A DNA stretch of 64,000 nucleotides from the NCBI RefSeq assembly GCF_000745835.1, contig NZ_JQKB01000024.1, positions 24,530 through 88,529 on the forward strand, given 5' to 3'. The stretch is from Belnapia moabensis DSM 16746 (lineage in GTDB: Bacteria; Pseudomonadota; Alphaproteobacteria; Acetobacterales; Acetobacteraceae). The stretch's first letter is position 1, and every line of letters starts with the position of its first letter. Shown here piece after piece: positions 6,975 through 15,558 of the stretch. Both the position numbers and the translations under genes were made by a program. The notes below the pieces were generated by a model. It was not told where the DNA came from. It did not search any database and was given only the letters and a program-made list of their open reading frames with translations.

Positions 6975-9470
6975 TCAGCGTTCAGCCGGGGATTGCAGCA
7001 GGCTTTCGATCAGCTTGGCCCGCTCGAGGGCCGACCGGAGCTGACCGATCGCCGGCCGCGCGGCCGTCGCCGCGACGGCGGTGCCCGCCGTGAGCTGCAA
7101 CAGCGCCGTGGTGTTCCCATCCGCGGGCGTCAGCAGGGGCGCCGGCACAGCCGGGGGGCGCTGCTGGGCCAAGGCCATGGCGCTGGCATAGCGGGTCGTG
7201 GCCTCCGCCCGCCGCGGGGCGTCCAGCGCCGGATCGCGCAACACATCGCCATAGGCGGCGGCGGCGTCGGTCCAGGCCCGGGCGGTATACAGATGCGTGG
7301 CGCGATGCAGCAGATCCGCGGTGCCACTGAGGCCTTTCAGCTCGTTGGCCGCCTCCAGCAGACGACCCAGGCGCGCCAGGGATAGGGCGGCGACGCGCTT
7401 CACGTCGTCCGAGGGCGGCAGCTGCCGCAGCAGCGCCAGCGCGCGCTGCGGGTCGCCTTGAGCCGCACTGGCCTCGGCTCGCGCCAGGAGCAGCTTCGCC
7501 GCAGGCGTTTGGGCGGTGACCGGCGCCAGCTGTCGGACGGTGTCCAGGGCCGCCTCGGCCAGGCCCTGATCCAGCATCAGCCGCGCCGCACCAAGGCGAA
7601 TGTCGTCGCCGCGCTCGCCGGGCGTGGCATAGCCTTCAAACTGCCAGAACAGGGCGAGCCGATCCGATGGGGCGGGCAGGGGGGCACCCTTGGCATCCAC
7701 CAGCAGCAGTCGCAGGATCTGCGCCGCCAGATTGGTCCCTCGGCTCACGGCACCCGGCCGGGTATTGGCCTGGCTTGCCCCATCAGCCGCCACGAGCGCC
7801 TCGGCCAATTCGCCGCGCTCGAGGAACAGATGGGCCAGCAGAACCGCGGCTTCTTCCCCCAGCGCGTCGTTGCGATAGGTCCGGACAAAGTCGACCAAAC
7901 TCGCCTCCGCGCGTTCGCCCTCGAGGCCTGGCTGCGCGGCCTGCAGGGCCGCGAGCCGGGCCGTGGCGAACAGGCTGGGCGGCAACCGGCCGGCATTGGC
8001 GGCGCGGCGCAGATAAAGCAGCTCGCCCTCGCGGTTGTTCTCGGCCCCGGCGATCCGAGCCTGCAACCAGTTGCGGGCCGCCGCCTCGGCGGGAGTCGCC
8101 TCCGTGGTACGGATGGGGGCCAGGAGGTTGCGCAGCGCTTCAGGGTCGTCGCCCATGGCATCGGCCAGGGTGAAGGTCATGGCAAAGCGGAGCCGTTCCG
8201 GGACGGCGCGCAGCGCCTCGCGGGCGCGCGGCGCTAGCCGCGTGACGGTGGCGGCATCGCCATTGGCAGCCGCATTCAGCGCCCGCCACAGGCCGATATC
8301 ATCGCGCTCGCAATCCGCGGTTTCCGCCAGCAATGGGGAGCTGCCGTCCACCGGCAGGCGCTGCAGCAGACGGGCGACGTCGCGCACCCGGGACAGCCGG
8401 GCACGCAGATCCTGCGCCATGTCATCCGGCAAGGGCGCGGACAGGGCGGCGAGCGCCTCATGCGCGAAGATATGGGCCACCTGGAACTCGGTCAGCGCCG
8501 CCAGCTCGGCGGGTGCCTCATGCGAGCGCGCGAGGGCGCGCCGGAGCGCGGCCAAGCGGTCGCCGAAGGCCACGCCATCGGCCTCCCCCATCCAGTCCTT
8601 CATGTCAAACGGCGCCGCACAGCGCGGGCGCACCGGCGGCGTGCTGGTGGGCACGGCGGCCGGGCTGGACGGTGTGGCGCCAGGCTGCGGGCGCCCGCTG
8701 AGGGCTGCCAGCTGGGCCGTCAGGTGGTCCCGCAGCTGCGCTGCCTCATCCACGGCCGGGGCCCCGGAGGCCGCCGGCGGCGTCCCAGGCCGGCGTGCGG
8801 CCGCCACCGTCGCTGGGGCGGCGGGAGGCGCAGCAGGGGCGGCCGCCAGCATTGCAGCCGCCTGATCCCGCGTCATCAGCCCCGCCCGGACCGCCTCATC
8901 CAGCAGCCGGCGGCGCAGCGCCGCGGTTTCGGCCGCCCGCGCAGCCTCCCGCGCCGCGGGCCGCGCCGCTCCGCGCGCCGCAGCGGCGCCGGGTGCGCTG
9001 GTCGCCGCCGCGGTCGCTGTGGACGCGGGGGCGAAATCCAGCCAGAGCATGCCCGAGCCGGAGGCTACCTCGATGCGGCAGTCGCAGGCGAGCTGCAGCA
9101 GCAGCACCGTATCAGCACCCTGGCGCTGCGCCTGCACGGACACCAGGTTTGGCAGCGGACGCAGTCCCGCCAGGTTCAAGTCGTACACACCCTGCAGCTG
9201 CAACTCGATGCCATTGGCGGTTTTTCGCATTTGATGGGGCGGAATCCGGCCGAGATGCAGCACGACGCGGCCATGGGTGGCGTGCTGCCCGGTGCGCACC
9301 CGGATCGCGCCCTGCGATGCGGCAGGGGCAGGGAATGCGGTGGCGCCAGCGGCTGCCGCCGGTCCGGGCGGCACCACGGCGGCGGGCGTCGGCTGGGCCC
9401 AGCTGGCCGGCGCCAGGCTCAGCCAGGGCAGGGCGGTGGTCAGAAGGAGGGTGCTGCGGCGCATGCTCAA
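6975..9470 (-). CDS. Large secreted AMIN-like plus helical-repeat (TPR-type) protein in the motA-flgF unit
   Basis: An 831-aa protein with a signal peptide ending near SWAQ (about residue 26). Residues 50-150 form a beta-rich AMIN-like module (GRVVLHLGRIPPHQ, then LPNLVSVQAQRQGADTVLLL). An Ala/Pro-rich linker spans about 150-290. The remaining 500 residues are alpha-helical repeats of TPR character (LATARLAALQAAQP, LARLGRLLEAANELKGLSGT). AMIN modules often target peptidoglycan-linked envelope complexes, so a periplasmic scaffold near the motor or rings is a reasonable inference. It overlaps motA by 4 bp and precedes flgF by 18 bp, so it is surely cotranscribed. Precise function unknown. A perfect ATGCGAAAAA decamer lies inside its coding sequence at 9221-9230. 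Confidence 0.85.
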   Translation of the reverse strand: MSMRRSTLLLTTALPWLSLAPASWAQPTPAAVVPPGPAAAAGATAFPAPAASQGAIRVRTGQHATHGRVVLHLGRIPPHQMRKTANGIELQLQGVYDLNLAGLRPLPNLVSVQAQRQGADTVLLLQLACDCRIEVASGSGMLWLDFAPASTATAAATSAPGAAAARGAARPAAREAARAAETAALRRRLLDEAVRAGLMTRDQAAAMLAAAPAAPPAAPATVAAARRPGTPPAASGAPAVDEAAQLRDHLTAQLAALSGRPQPGATPSSPAAVPTSTPPVRPRCAAPFDMKDWMGEADGVAFGDRLAALRRALARSHEAPAELAALTEFQVAHIFAHEALAALSAPLPDDMAQDLRARLSRVRDVARLLQRLPVDGSSPLLAETADCERDDIGLWRALNAAANGDAATVTRLAPRAREALRAVPERLRFAMTFTLADAMGDDPEALRNLLAPIRTTEATPAEAAARNWLQARIAGAENNREGELLYLRRAANAGRLPPSLFATARLAALQAAQPGLEGERAEASLVDFVRTYRNDALGEEAAVLLAHLFLERGELAEALVAADGASQANTRPGAVSRGTNLAAQILRLLLVDAKGAPLPAPSDRLALFWQFEGYATPGERGDDIRLGAARLMLDQGLAEAALDTVRQLAPVTAQTPAAKLLLARAEASAAQGDPQRALALLRQLPPSDDVKRVAALSLARLGRLLEAANELKGLSGTADLLHRATHLYTARAWTDAAAAYGDVLRDPALDAPRRAEATTRYASAMALAQQRPPAVPAPLLTPADGNTTALLQLTAGTAVAATAARPAIGQLRSALERAKLIESLLQSPAER

Positions 9471-10360
9471 GTCTCCTCGCCACCGCCATCGGATTTGGTT
9501 CGGCTGGCCTCGCGCAGCTGCGTTTCCATGTCGTTGTAGCTGGGTTGCAAGGCGCTCGGGATGCCCTGCCGACCCACCTCGACGCAGATTTGCGGCGACA
9601 GATTTTCGAGATAGCTGGTGAAGACCGCACGGGCGACGTCGAACAGGCGCCGCTCTTCCTCGCGGATCGCCTTGACCCGCGCCGCCATGGGACCCACCAG
9701 CCCATAGGACAGAAAGACGCCGAGGAAGGTTCCCACCAGGGCCGAGCCAATCATGCCGCCCAGCACTTCGGGCGGCTCGGTGATGGAGCCCATGGCCTTG
9801 ATGACGCCGAGCACCGCCGCAACAATCCCCAGCGCCGGAAAGGCATCCGCCACGGTCTGCAGCGCCTTGGCCGGCTTCATGTCCTCGTGGAACTTCTTCT
9901 CGATGGTGCTTTCCATCATTTCGCCGACCCGATGCGGGTCTTTGTTATTGAGCGAAATGGTGCGGAAGGTGTCGCACAGCAGCGCGCAGAGCGGCGCATC
10001 GCGCAGAATATTGGGGTAGCGGCTGAAAATGGCGGAGTCTTCGGGCTTCTCGATATGCCGCTCGAGCTTCGCGGCGCCCTCTTTTTGGTGCACCCGCATC
10101 AACAGAAACGTCAGGCACAGCAGGTCGCCGTAATCGCCGCGCTTCCACCGCGGCCCTTTGAAGACAACGCCGAATGCCTTCATCACCTTGGCGACGCCGG
10201 CGCCGTCATTCGCAATCAGCAGGGTCATGAAGCCGCCGCCCGCGATCACCACGAGCTCGCCGCCCAGGGCATGCAAAATCACGCCCATCTGGCCGCCCGT
10301 GGCGTAGTAGCCGCCGAACACGGCGGCGACCACACCGGCAATGCCAAGCAATTGGATCAT
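9467..10360 (-). CDS. motA: MotA, flagellar motor stator
   Basis: MotA is the inner-membrane stator subunit that drives rotation by proton flow with MotB. The 297-aa product has four membrane segments, the first pair at the N-terminus (LLGIAGVVAAVFGGYYATGG) and the second pair around FPALGIVAAVLGVIKAMGS, which carries the conserved proline. The cytoplasmic loop with charged residues touches FliG. It heads the leftward unit and overlaps the TPR gene at ATGA. motB lies elsewhere (21269-22198), so the stator genes are split. Confidence 0.97.
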   Translation of the reverse strand: MIQLLGIAGVVAAVFGGYYATGGQMGVILHALGGELVVIAGGGFMTLLIANDGAGVAKVMKAFGVVFKGPRWKRGDYGDLLCLTFLLMRVHQKEGAAKLERHIEKPEDSAIFSRYPNILRDAPLCALLCDTFRTISLNNKDPHRVGEMMESTIEKKFHEDMKPAKALQTVADAFPALGIVAAVLGVIKAMGSITEPPEVLGGMIGSALVGTFLGVFLSYGLVGPMAARVKAIREEERRLFDVARAVFTSYLENLSPQICVEVGRQGIPSALQPSYNDMETQLREASRTKSDGGGEET

Positions 10361-10440
10361 GCGGAAGCGCCGTCCTTGCGTCTGCTAAGGGTTAGTTTCG
10401 GTTGACAAGGACCTAAGTGGACCGTAGGTGCCTCATAGCA

Positions 10441-10475
10441 TTTCGCACAACAAACGCATAGACTGTTTTTCGCAT
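10441..10475 (-). promoter_or_regulatory. Two copies of the ATGCGAAA flagellar motif upstream of motA
   Basis: A perfect ATGCGAAAAA (leftward strand) lies at 10466-10475 and a second TGCGAAATG copy at 10441-10448, about 105 and 80 bp before motA. The same element recurs before most leftward flagellar units in this window. The divergent transglycosylase gene starts only 28 bp to the right. Confidence 0.7.
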
Positions 10476-10502
10476 AACCCTTGTCCCTGGAGACCCCCGG
10501 CC

Positions 10503-11501
10503 TTGCCACTCCCCATTCTCCCCCTCTCCTCCGCCGATCTCGCGGCCGGACAGTCGGCCTTGGAGCGCCTTGCGGGTGGCGCAGCCGGGGCGACCCGCCA
10601 ACTGGCGGCCCGGGCCGGCAGCACCGGCGGCCAGGTGCTGGGCGCACTGCGCACCGCGGCGTCGGCGACCGGCGTCAATTTCGAAGTGTTGGCGACCAAG
10701 GCTGCCATGGAGAGTGGCTTCCGCCCCACCGCGCAGGCCTCGACCTCTTCCGCGCGTGGCCTGTTCCAGTTCATCGACCAGACCTGGTTGGATATGGTGC
10801 AGCGCCATGGCGCCGAGCACGGTCTCGGCGCCGAAGCCGCGGCCATCCGGCCCGTCGGGGGCGGCCGACTTTCAGTGGCGGATCCGGCCGAGCGCAGCCG
10901 CATCCTGGCTCTCCGGGACAATCCGGAACTGTCGGCCCGGCTGGCTGGGGAGTATTTGAAAGAGGTGTCTGACAAGCTGACCCCGGTGCTGGGCCGGCGC
11001 CCGGACGCAGCCGAACTGTATATGGGGCATTTTCTCGGCACCGGCGGCGCCACCCAGATGCTGCGCCATCTGGGCAGCGATCCGGGACGTGCCGCCGCCG
11101 AGATCTTGCCGGCGGCCGCCGCCGCCAACCCCAGCATGTTCAAGGGCGCCGATGGTCGCCCCCTGACAGTGGCCCAGTTCGCCGACCGGATCCGCGAACG
11201 TCTGAATAAAACCTATGCTGAGCTGGGCTTGAGCCCGCCAGACGGCGCCATGACCTTCCAGCCCAATACCCCGGCCGTCATGGGTCAGGAACCTGGCTTG
11301 TGGAATAGCTCTACGCCAGTTCGCACGGCCCATGCCCCCGAACGCGCCATGGTGTCGGCCTTGGTGGAGGTATTTTCCCGTATGGGCCGCGTGACCATTG
11401 GCCAGGGGGCGCGTGGTGCTGAGGAGGCCAAGCCCAACACCGGTCATGGCTCCGGCACAGCTTTGCCGGCTGCCGTGGTGGCCGCGATGCGGGACCGGTA
11501 G
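10503..11501 (+). CDS. Soluble lytic transglycosylase of the flagellar locus (SltF-like)
   Basis: A 332-aa SLT-domain enzyme that would cleave peptidoglycan to let the rod through. Catalytic Glu70 lies in AAMESGF, followed by SSARGLFQFIDQTWLDMV and the later AELYMGHFLGTGGATQML segment. TTG at 10503 is preferred because GGAGA is nine bases upstream; an in-frame ATG at 10428 would overlap the motA promoter motifs. The N-terminus shows no Sec signal peptide, unlike Rhodobacter SltF, so it may leave by the flagellar export apparatus. The flgJ of this locus (47001-47357) has only the rod-binding part, so this protein likely supplies the missing enzyme. Confidence 0.85.
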   Translation: MPLPILPLSSADLAAGQSALERLAGGAAGATRQLAARAGSTGGQVLGALRTAASATGVNFEVLATKAAMESGFRPTAQASTSSARGLFQFIDQTWLDMVQRHGAEHGLGAEAAAIRPVGGGRLSVADPAERSRILALRDNPELSARLAGEYLKEVSDKLTPVLGRRPDAAELYMGHFLGTGGATQMLRHLGSDPGRAAAEILPAAAAANPSMFKGADGRPLTVAQFADRIRERLNKTYAELGLSPPDGAMTFQPNTPAVMGQEPGLWNSSTPVRTAHAPERAMVSALVEVFSRMGRVTIGQGARGAEEAKPNTGHGSGTALPAAVVAAMRDR

Positions 11502-11731
11502 GCGGATCGCGCCGGCGCCATCTGAACCCAGCGGGGTAGGGGGCGTATCCCTGCGGCAGGTCCGAGCGAAGCGGCGTAGCTCTTCAGCGACGCTTCGTGC
11601 AGTCTGGTTCCTGGTCTGAGCGGGCGGTTCACCGCCGAACGAGGCTCTCATCTCGGGGCTGTGACACCATAAGGCGAGATTCTTCGGCATCTACACTGTG
11701 GTTTGGTTGTGAGATGCCAAGGAGGGTTCGG

Positions 11732-12262
11732 ATGCGCTGGCCTTGGATGGTGATGCTGGTCGGACTCGCGGGCGTCGCCGGTAGCGCCTGGTCACAGCGC
11801 GGGCCGCAACACCTGCCGCCGATCCCACTGGAGCGCTTGGGTCCTGACAGCTTTGATGCGCGAAGCTTTGACGGTCTCGCTCGCCGCGCCGGACCCCGGC
11901 CATTGGAACCGCTGTCGCCGGATCGCGCGCCACTGCCAGGAGGCTCGGCCAGATCGCCCGCAGGCTCCGAGAGCCTGTCCTACCCCTATGCAGCCCCTCC
12001 CTATGCTGCACCGCCGCCCTGGCGAGGCGCCGAAGGGTATGCTGGGGCAGTGCCCTACTGGGGTAGCCCACACCCGGGGGCCATTCCACAGGTGCCGGGG
12101 GGTTGGGCCGGCGGCGGGGTGCCGCCGCCCTTTCCCCTCCTGCTCCCCGAATGGATGCCCCCGCCGCAGGGCGAGGGGCCGGCGGAACGCAGGCCTGCCC
12201 CTGAACGGCGGCCCATGTTCAGCCAGGGTTGGACCAGAGACGGTTTTGGCGGCCAGCGCTGA
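11732..12262 (+). CDS. Proline-rich secreted protein, unknown
   Basis: A 176-aa product starting at ATG 11732, where AGGAGGG lies about seven bases upstream. A signal peptide (WMVMLVGLAGVAGSAW) is followed by a low-complexity tail rich in Pro, Gly, Ala and Arg with tandem YAAPPYAAPPPW and GGWAGGGVPPPFPLLLPEW segments. It has no enzymatic motif; extended cell-envelope proteins often look like this. It follows the transglycosylase gene by 230 bp on the same strand. Confidence 0.6.
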   Translation: MRWPWMVMLVGLAGVAGSAWSQRGPQHLPPIPLERLGPDSFDARSFDGLARRAGPRPLEPLSPDRAPLPGGSARSPAGSESLSYPYAAPPYAAPPPWRGAEGYAGAVPYWGSPHPGAIPQVPGGWAGGGVPPPFPLLLPEWMPPPQGEGPAERRPAPERRPMFSQGWTRDGFGGQR

Positions 12263-13316
12263 GCTGCACCAGCAACCGCGCCCATGATTCAGCGGTGTTC
12301 CGGCCGACCTGTCCAGCCCGCGGTTGGGCAGCATCGCCATGGCCAGCCAGCCGCGCAATGCGGATCCCTGCCACCGCCCCCGCATCCCACGATGTGGCTC
12401 GGATAGCCCCGCTCGCTCGGAAGACAGGATCGATCCTCGCCTGTGTCGTCGCCCCTCCAGCCGGGAGCCCGGGCGGAGCAGCGAAGCAGCAATCGCACCC
12501 TCGCAGTGCCCTGCAACGGCCTTCCCACCGCCAGCAGCGAGCGGCGCGCACGGCCGGCGCCGTGCTTCGACAGCCTGACCTGGCTTTGCCCGCTCGGTAC
12601 GCGGCATGGCGGTCCACCCTACGCACGGCCACGTCGCGCCTTCGCCGGCATTCGCAATAATCTCTCAGGCCTGGGCACTCGATCCATGCCTCAGTCCGGG
12701 ACATCCCTGTTCCTTGGAATGCTCCACTCCGCCGTGGATATGGATCCTCCCATTCCAACTCATTCACGGGGGATACGCGCCAGAGGCGGCACGGGCCGGT
12801 ATCGATGCCGCCATCGTGCGGTATGCTTCAGACTGGTGAGATTGGGACGCCCCGATCCCAACTCCCCCGGATCGACCGCTTATACTCGGTCCCGAACCAC
12901 ACCGCCTGTGTGCAGGTTTCCGGAAAGGGCAGGGGGGCTGGCGGTTCGGCTGCCAGTTAAGCGTGGTGACAATCCCCATCCGGGCAGCCTCGCGGTTCTT
13001 CGGACCGGCTTCCAAACAGGTCCCAAACGGAAGCTTCGGTGTGGGGACTGACCGCCGCAACCCAAGCTTGCCGCAGCCGCACGCCTGCCCGACGCCCATG
13101 GCGCGCCTCCAGGATGCAAAACCCGATGCGCAGGCAGCAACCCCACCACTCTGAGGCACTCGCGTCATTCCTTTCGCGCTCAAGTTGAGGCCAATTGTTG
13201 GCCAAGCCAGACGTTTCGCTGTGCCGTCGCGGTGGCCGCTTGGCCTCCGTGGGGCGTGACGACTCTGCCGGCTTGCAAGTCACGTATTCCACTCACCGCA
13301 GTTAGGACTGGCGCGG
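12263..13316. other. 1-kb stretch with no supported gene
   Basis: Overlapping frames occur on both strands, none with family-like sequence, good start signals or consistent codon bias. Base composition is similar to the surroundings. It could be decayed coding sequence. No repeats, RNA genes or strong hairpins were noticed. Confidence 0.5.
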
Positions 13317-14168
13317 ATGCTGTCGTTTCTCCGGACATCCCAACGACCGCGCCGTGTTGGGCGACTCATCGCTCCGCAATTTGTCTGCCTGTCCCCACCC
13401 CCATCGCTGGTCGCCACCGAGACACCGCCAGAGCCTGGCTACGCCATGTGGCAGGCGTCCTTCGAGACGTTCAGCCAGGGCTCCTCGCCTCTCAGCGAGA
13501 GCACGCGTCACAAGGTGACCATCACGCGCTGCGCTACGGCGACCGCACAGGCTGCCGATAGCTTCGACGTGCATGTCGATTGCGCGCCTGAGGCCCAGGA
13601 TAGCGACCAAATGCGGGTCATGGCAGGCGAGGCGCACCATCGAGGCGGCTATCGTGGCTTGGATTTCGCCAGCGCCGCACGGCAAGGATTGCAGTTGACT
13701 CATGACGCGGTCGCCGGCACCCAAAGCTGGCAGCCCAGCTTCGTATCCGACTTCTGGCGTATGGATAATACCTGGCTGCATCTGCACATCGCCCGCTTCA
13801 GTATCGCCCGCCCGGATTGCCCATCGGCGCGCGCTGATGGCGCCACCCACGATGTGTGGATTCGGCGGTGGCGATCCCCCACCACACGGCACGGGTACCT
13901 CGGCAGCGCGGCGGTGTATGCCGAGATCGAACTGCGCGCCATTCTCGACGATGGCCCACCGCAGCGACACCGCCTGACCCGGGCCCTGCAGGATGAGGAT
14001 GCTGAAGCTGGGCTGCGGGCGCTGACCCAAGAGGCGTTGCAGCTTGTGTTGAGCGACGGAGACGAGCTGCAGCAGTCCGAGGCCAGCGATCCATTCAAAC
14101 CCATGCGTCAGGGCAGCACGACGGAGCTGCAACACGCCCATCGCGCAGCCCGGCTGCGCGTTCTCTAG
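13317..14168 (+). CDS. Hypothetical protein inside the flagellar locus
   Basis: A 283-aa reading frame; the start is uncertain, since a second ATG at 13446 would give 240 aa and skips a composition-poor N-terminus. The sequence is soluble, mixed alpha/beta, with no signal peptide or known motif (recognisable stretches: GGYRGLDFASAARQGLQLTH, DFWRMDNTWLHLHIARFS). The rightward frame has a high G+C third position; the opposite-strand frame looks like a shadow. It is followed after 41 bp by another hypothetical gene, suggesting a two-gene unit. Confidence 0.55.
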   Translation: MLSFLRTSQRPRRVGRLIAPQFVCLSPPPSLVATETPPEPGYAMWQASFETFSQGSSPLSESTRHKVTITRCATATAQAADSFDVHVDCAPEAQDSDQMRVMAGEAHHRGGYRGLDFASAARQGLQLTHDAVAGTQSWQPSFVSDFWRMDNTWLHLHIARFSIARPDCPSARADGATHDVWIRRWRSPTTRHGYLGSAAVYAEIELRAILDDGPPQRHRLTRALQDEDAEAGLRALTQEALQLVLSDGDELQQSEASDPFKPMRQGSTTELQHAHRAARLRVL

Positions 14169-14209
14169 CCGGCGATGGCCCGACTGGCCGAGTGAAGGAA
14201 GACAGCACC

Positions 14210-14971
14210 ATGGCACGCTTTGTGGGCCCGCATTTTGTGACCATCGAGGGCGACCCCGACGGCGGTGGATGGATCCGCCGCGGTTGTGCCTTTACCACCA
14301 TGGCGCCGGGTTGGCGGCAGGATCGGACCGGAGCGACCCACTTCCATTCCTGTACCGTGCTCAAGGCCAGCCCATCCCCAGTTCGGCATGAGGCTTTGGC
14401 CTGGCGGACCGAGAGCTTGGCGCTCGGCCGTGGGTTTGAGGACATCATACTCGGTGCGCAAGGCGGTGTGGCTGCCGCGGAAGCCATGACGGTGGCGGGC
14501 GGCACCGAGACGGGCCTCCCATCGGCCATCATCGCGGCGCTCAGCGCGGCCTACCAGCCCCTGAGCGCGGAGCTCGACCCGCATGGTGAGCCCTTGTTGG
14601 GCACGGTCTATGTGGCGCCTGCCTTTGTCGAGATCCGCCGCGAACCGGGTCTGCCACGCGTCTGGGCCTGCGACTTCCTGAGCCAGGAGCACCGTCAGGC
14701 CACGGATGGCCCGACCTGGACGCATCTCCAATCCTGCTTGATCCGCGAACGCCCCGGTCATGCCCGGCACGGCTTTCTCTGCGAGGTCGAGAGCCTGCCT
14801 CCGGCGCTCGTCATGCAGCGCCTCCGCGCGGATTCGGAAACGCTGCCGGAGGCCAACAGCCAGGCCGGATACCGGGCGCTCCGCTGGAGCTGCGATAACT
14901 TGCAGAGTGCCATTGCCGAATGTCTCCGGACGGCGCTGGCCGAACCCGAAACCAACGCAACCAGGCCGTAG
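14210..14971 (+). CDS. Hypothetical protein with an internal duplication
   Basis: A 253-aa protein starting at ATG 14210 with AAGGAAG eight bases upstream. It seems to contain two copies of one module. One copy reads GWRQDRTGATHFHSCTVL and continues to RHEALAWRTESLAL. The other reads HRQATDGPTWTHLQSCLI and continues to RHGFLCEVESLPP. Both share an RQ--TG-T--H--SC core and a downstream RH......ESL. No signal peptide or membrane segment is visible. The conserved His and Cys could bind a metal, but this is speculation. It lies 41 bp after the previous hypothetical gene. Confidence 0.6.
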   Translation: MARFVGPHFVTIEGDPDGGGWIRRGCAFTTMAPGWRQDRTGATHFHSCTVLKASPSPVRHEALAWRTESLALGRGFEDIILGAQGGVAAAEAMTVAGGTETGLPSAIIAALSAAYQPLSAELDPHGEPLLGTVYVAPAFVEIRREPGLPRVWACDFLSQEHRQATDGPTWTHLQSCLIRERPGHARHGFLCEVESLPPALVMQRLRADSETLPEANSQAGYRALRWSCDNLQSAIAECLRTALAEPETNATRP

Positions 14972-15151
14972 GGACCGCCGCACGCGCGGCACCGCCGGTG
15001 CTGCGACTTGCGATATCCCTCCGACCTCACCCTCTGGTAGAAGAATAAGCCAGTTGAACTGCCCAGAGCGCAAGCTGCGCCGGCGGCATTCAGCCTGGCG
15101 CTGGCCGCCACTGGTCTGCCGCCGGCCAGCCCTCAGAGTTCGGAGTTTGCC

Positions 15152-15478
15152 ATGTCGCCCACCATTCCGCTGCTAATGGCCATCCTGGCCCTCCTCGGAT
15201 GCACGCGTGTGACCTATCTGGATGTCACCGAAGCCCATTACCGGCCAGATCCGGCCTTTGGTGGCCGACGCGTCGCCTTCGCGCCCTATCCGCCCCCCTA
15301 TGCGCCGCCGCCGACCATCCTGGTCGAACCGGCCGCGGTGCTGGTGGTGCCGGCACCGCCGGCTGTCCCGCCCGCCGTCCTGCTACCGCTCGACCTGACA
15401 TCGCCGCGCCTGCCGCAGCCCCCGGTCCGGGTCGAGCCCCTGCCGCCGATCGCCCAGCCCCCGGTCATACGTCGGTAA
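15152..15478 (+). CDS. Small proline-rich lipoprotein
   Basis: A 108-aa product with a lipobox LLGC at residues 14-17 after a short hydrophobic leader. The mature part is almost entirely proline/valine-rich (PYPPPYAPPPTILVEPAAVL and later PPVRVEPLPPIAQPP), i.e. an extended tether. GGAG lies six bases before ATG 15152. Its role is unknown. It converges on flgI. Confidence 0.65.
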   Translation: MSPTIPLLMAILALLGCTRVTYLDVTEAHYRPDPAFGGRRVAFAPYPPPYAPPPTILVEPAAVLVVPAPPAVPPAVLLPLDLTSPRLPQPPVRVEPLPPIAQPPVIRR

Positions 15479-15558
15479 GGGTAACGCCGCGACCCACCCG
15501 GCCGCTGTGGAGCCGGCTGCGGGGCTGGCGCCCGAGCCGGCCTCGCACTGGCCAGGGT

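Noticed and set aside
13302..15073. Long leftward frames opposite the two hypothetical genes
   Set aside because: The rightward frames have better start signals and more protein-like composition; the leftward ones look like shadows. Confidence is moderate.
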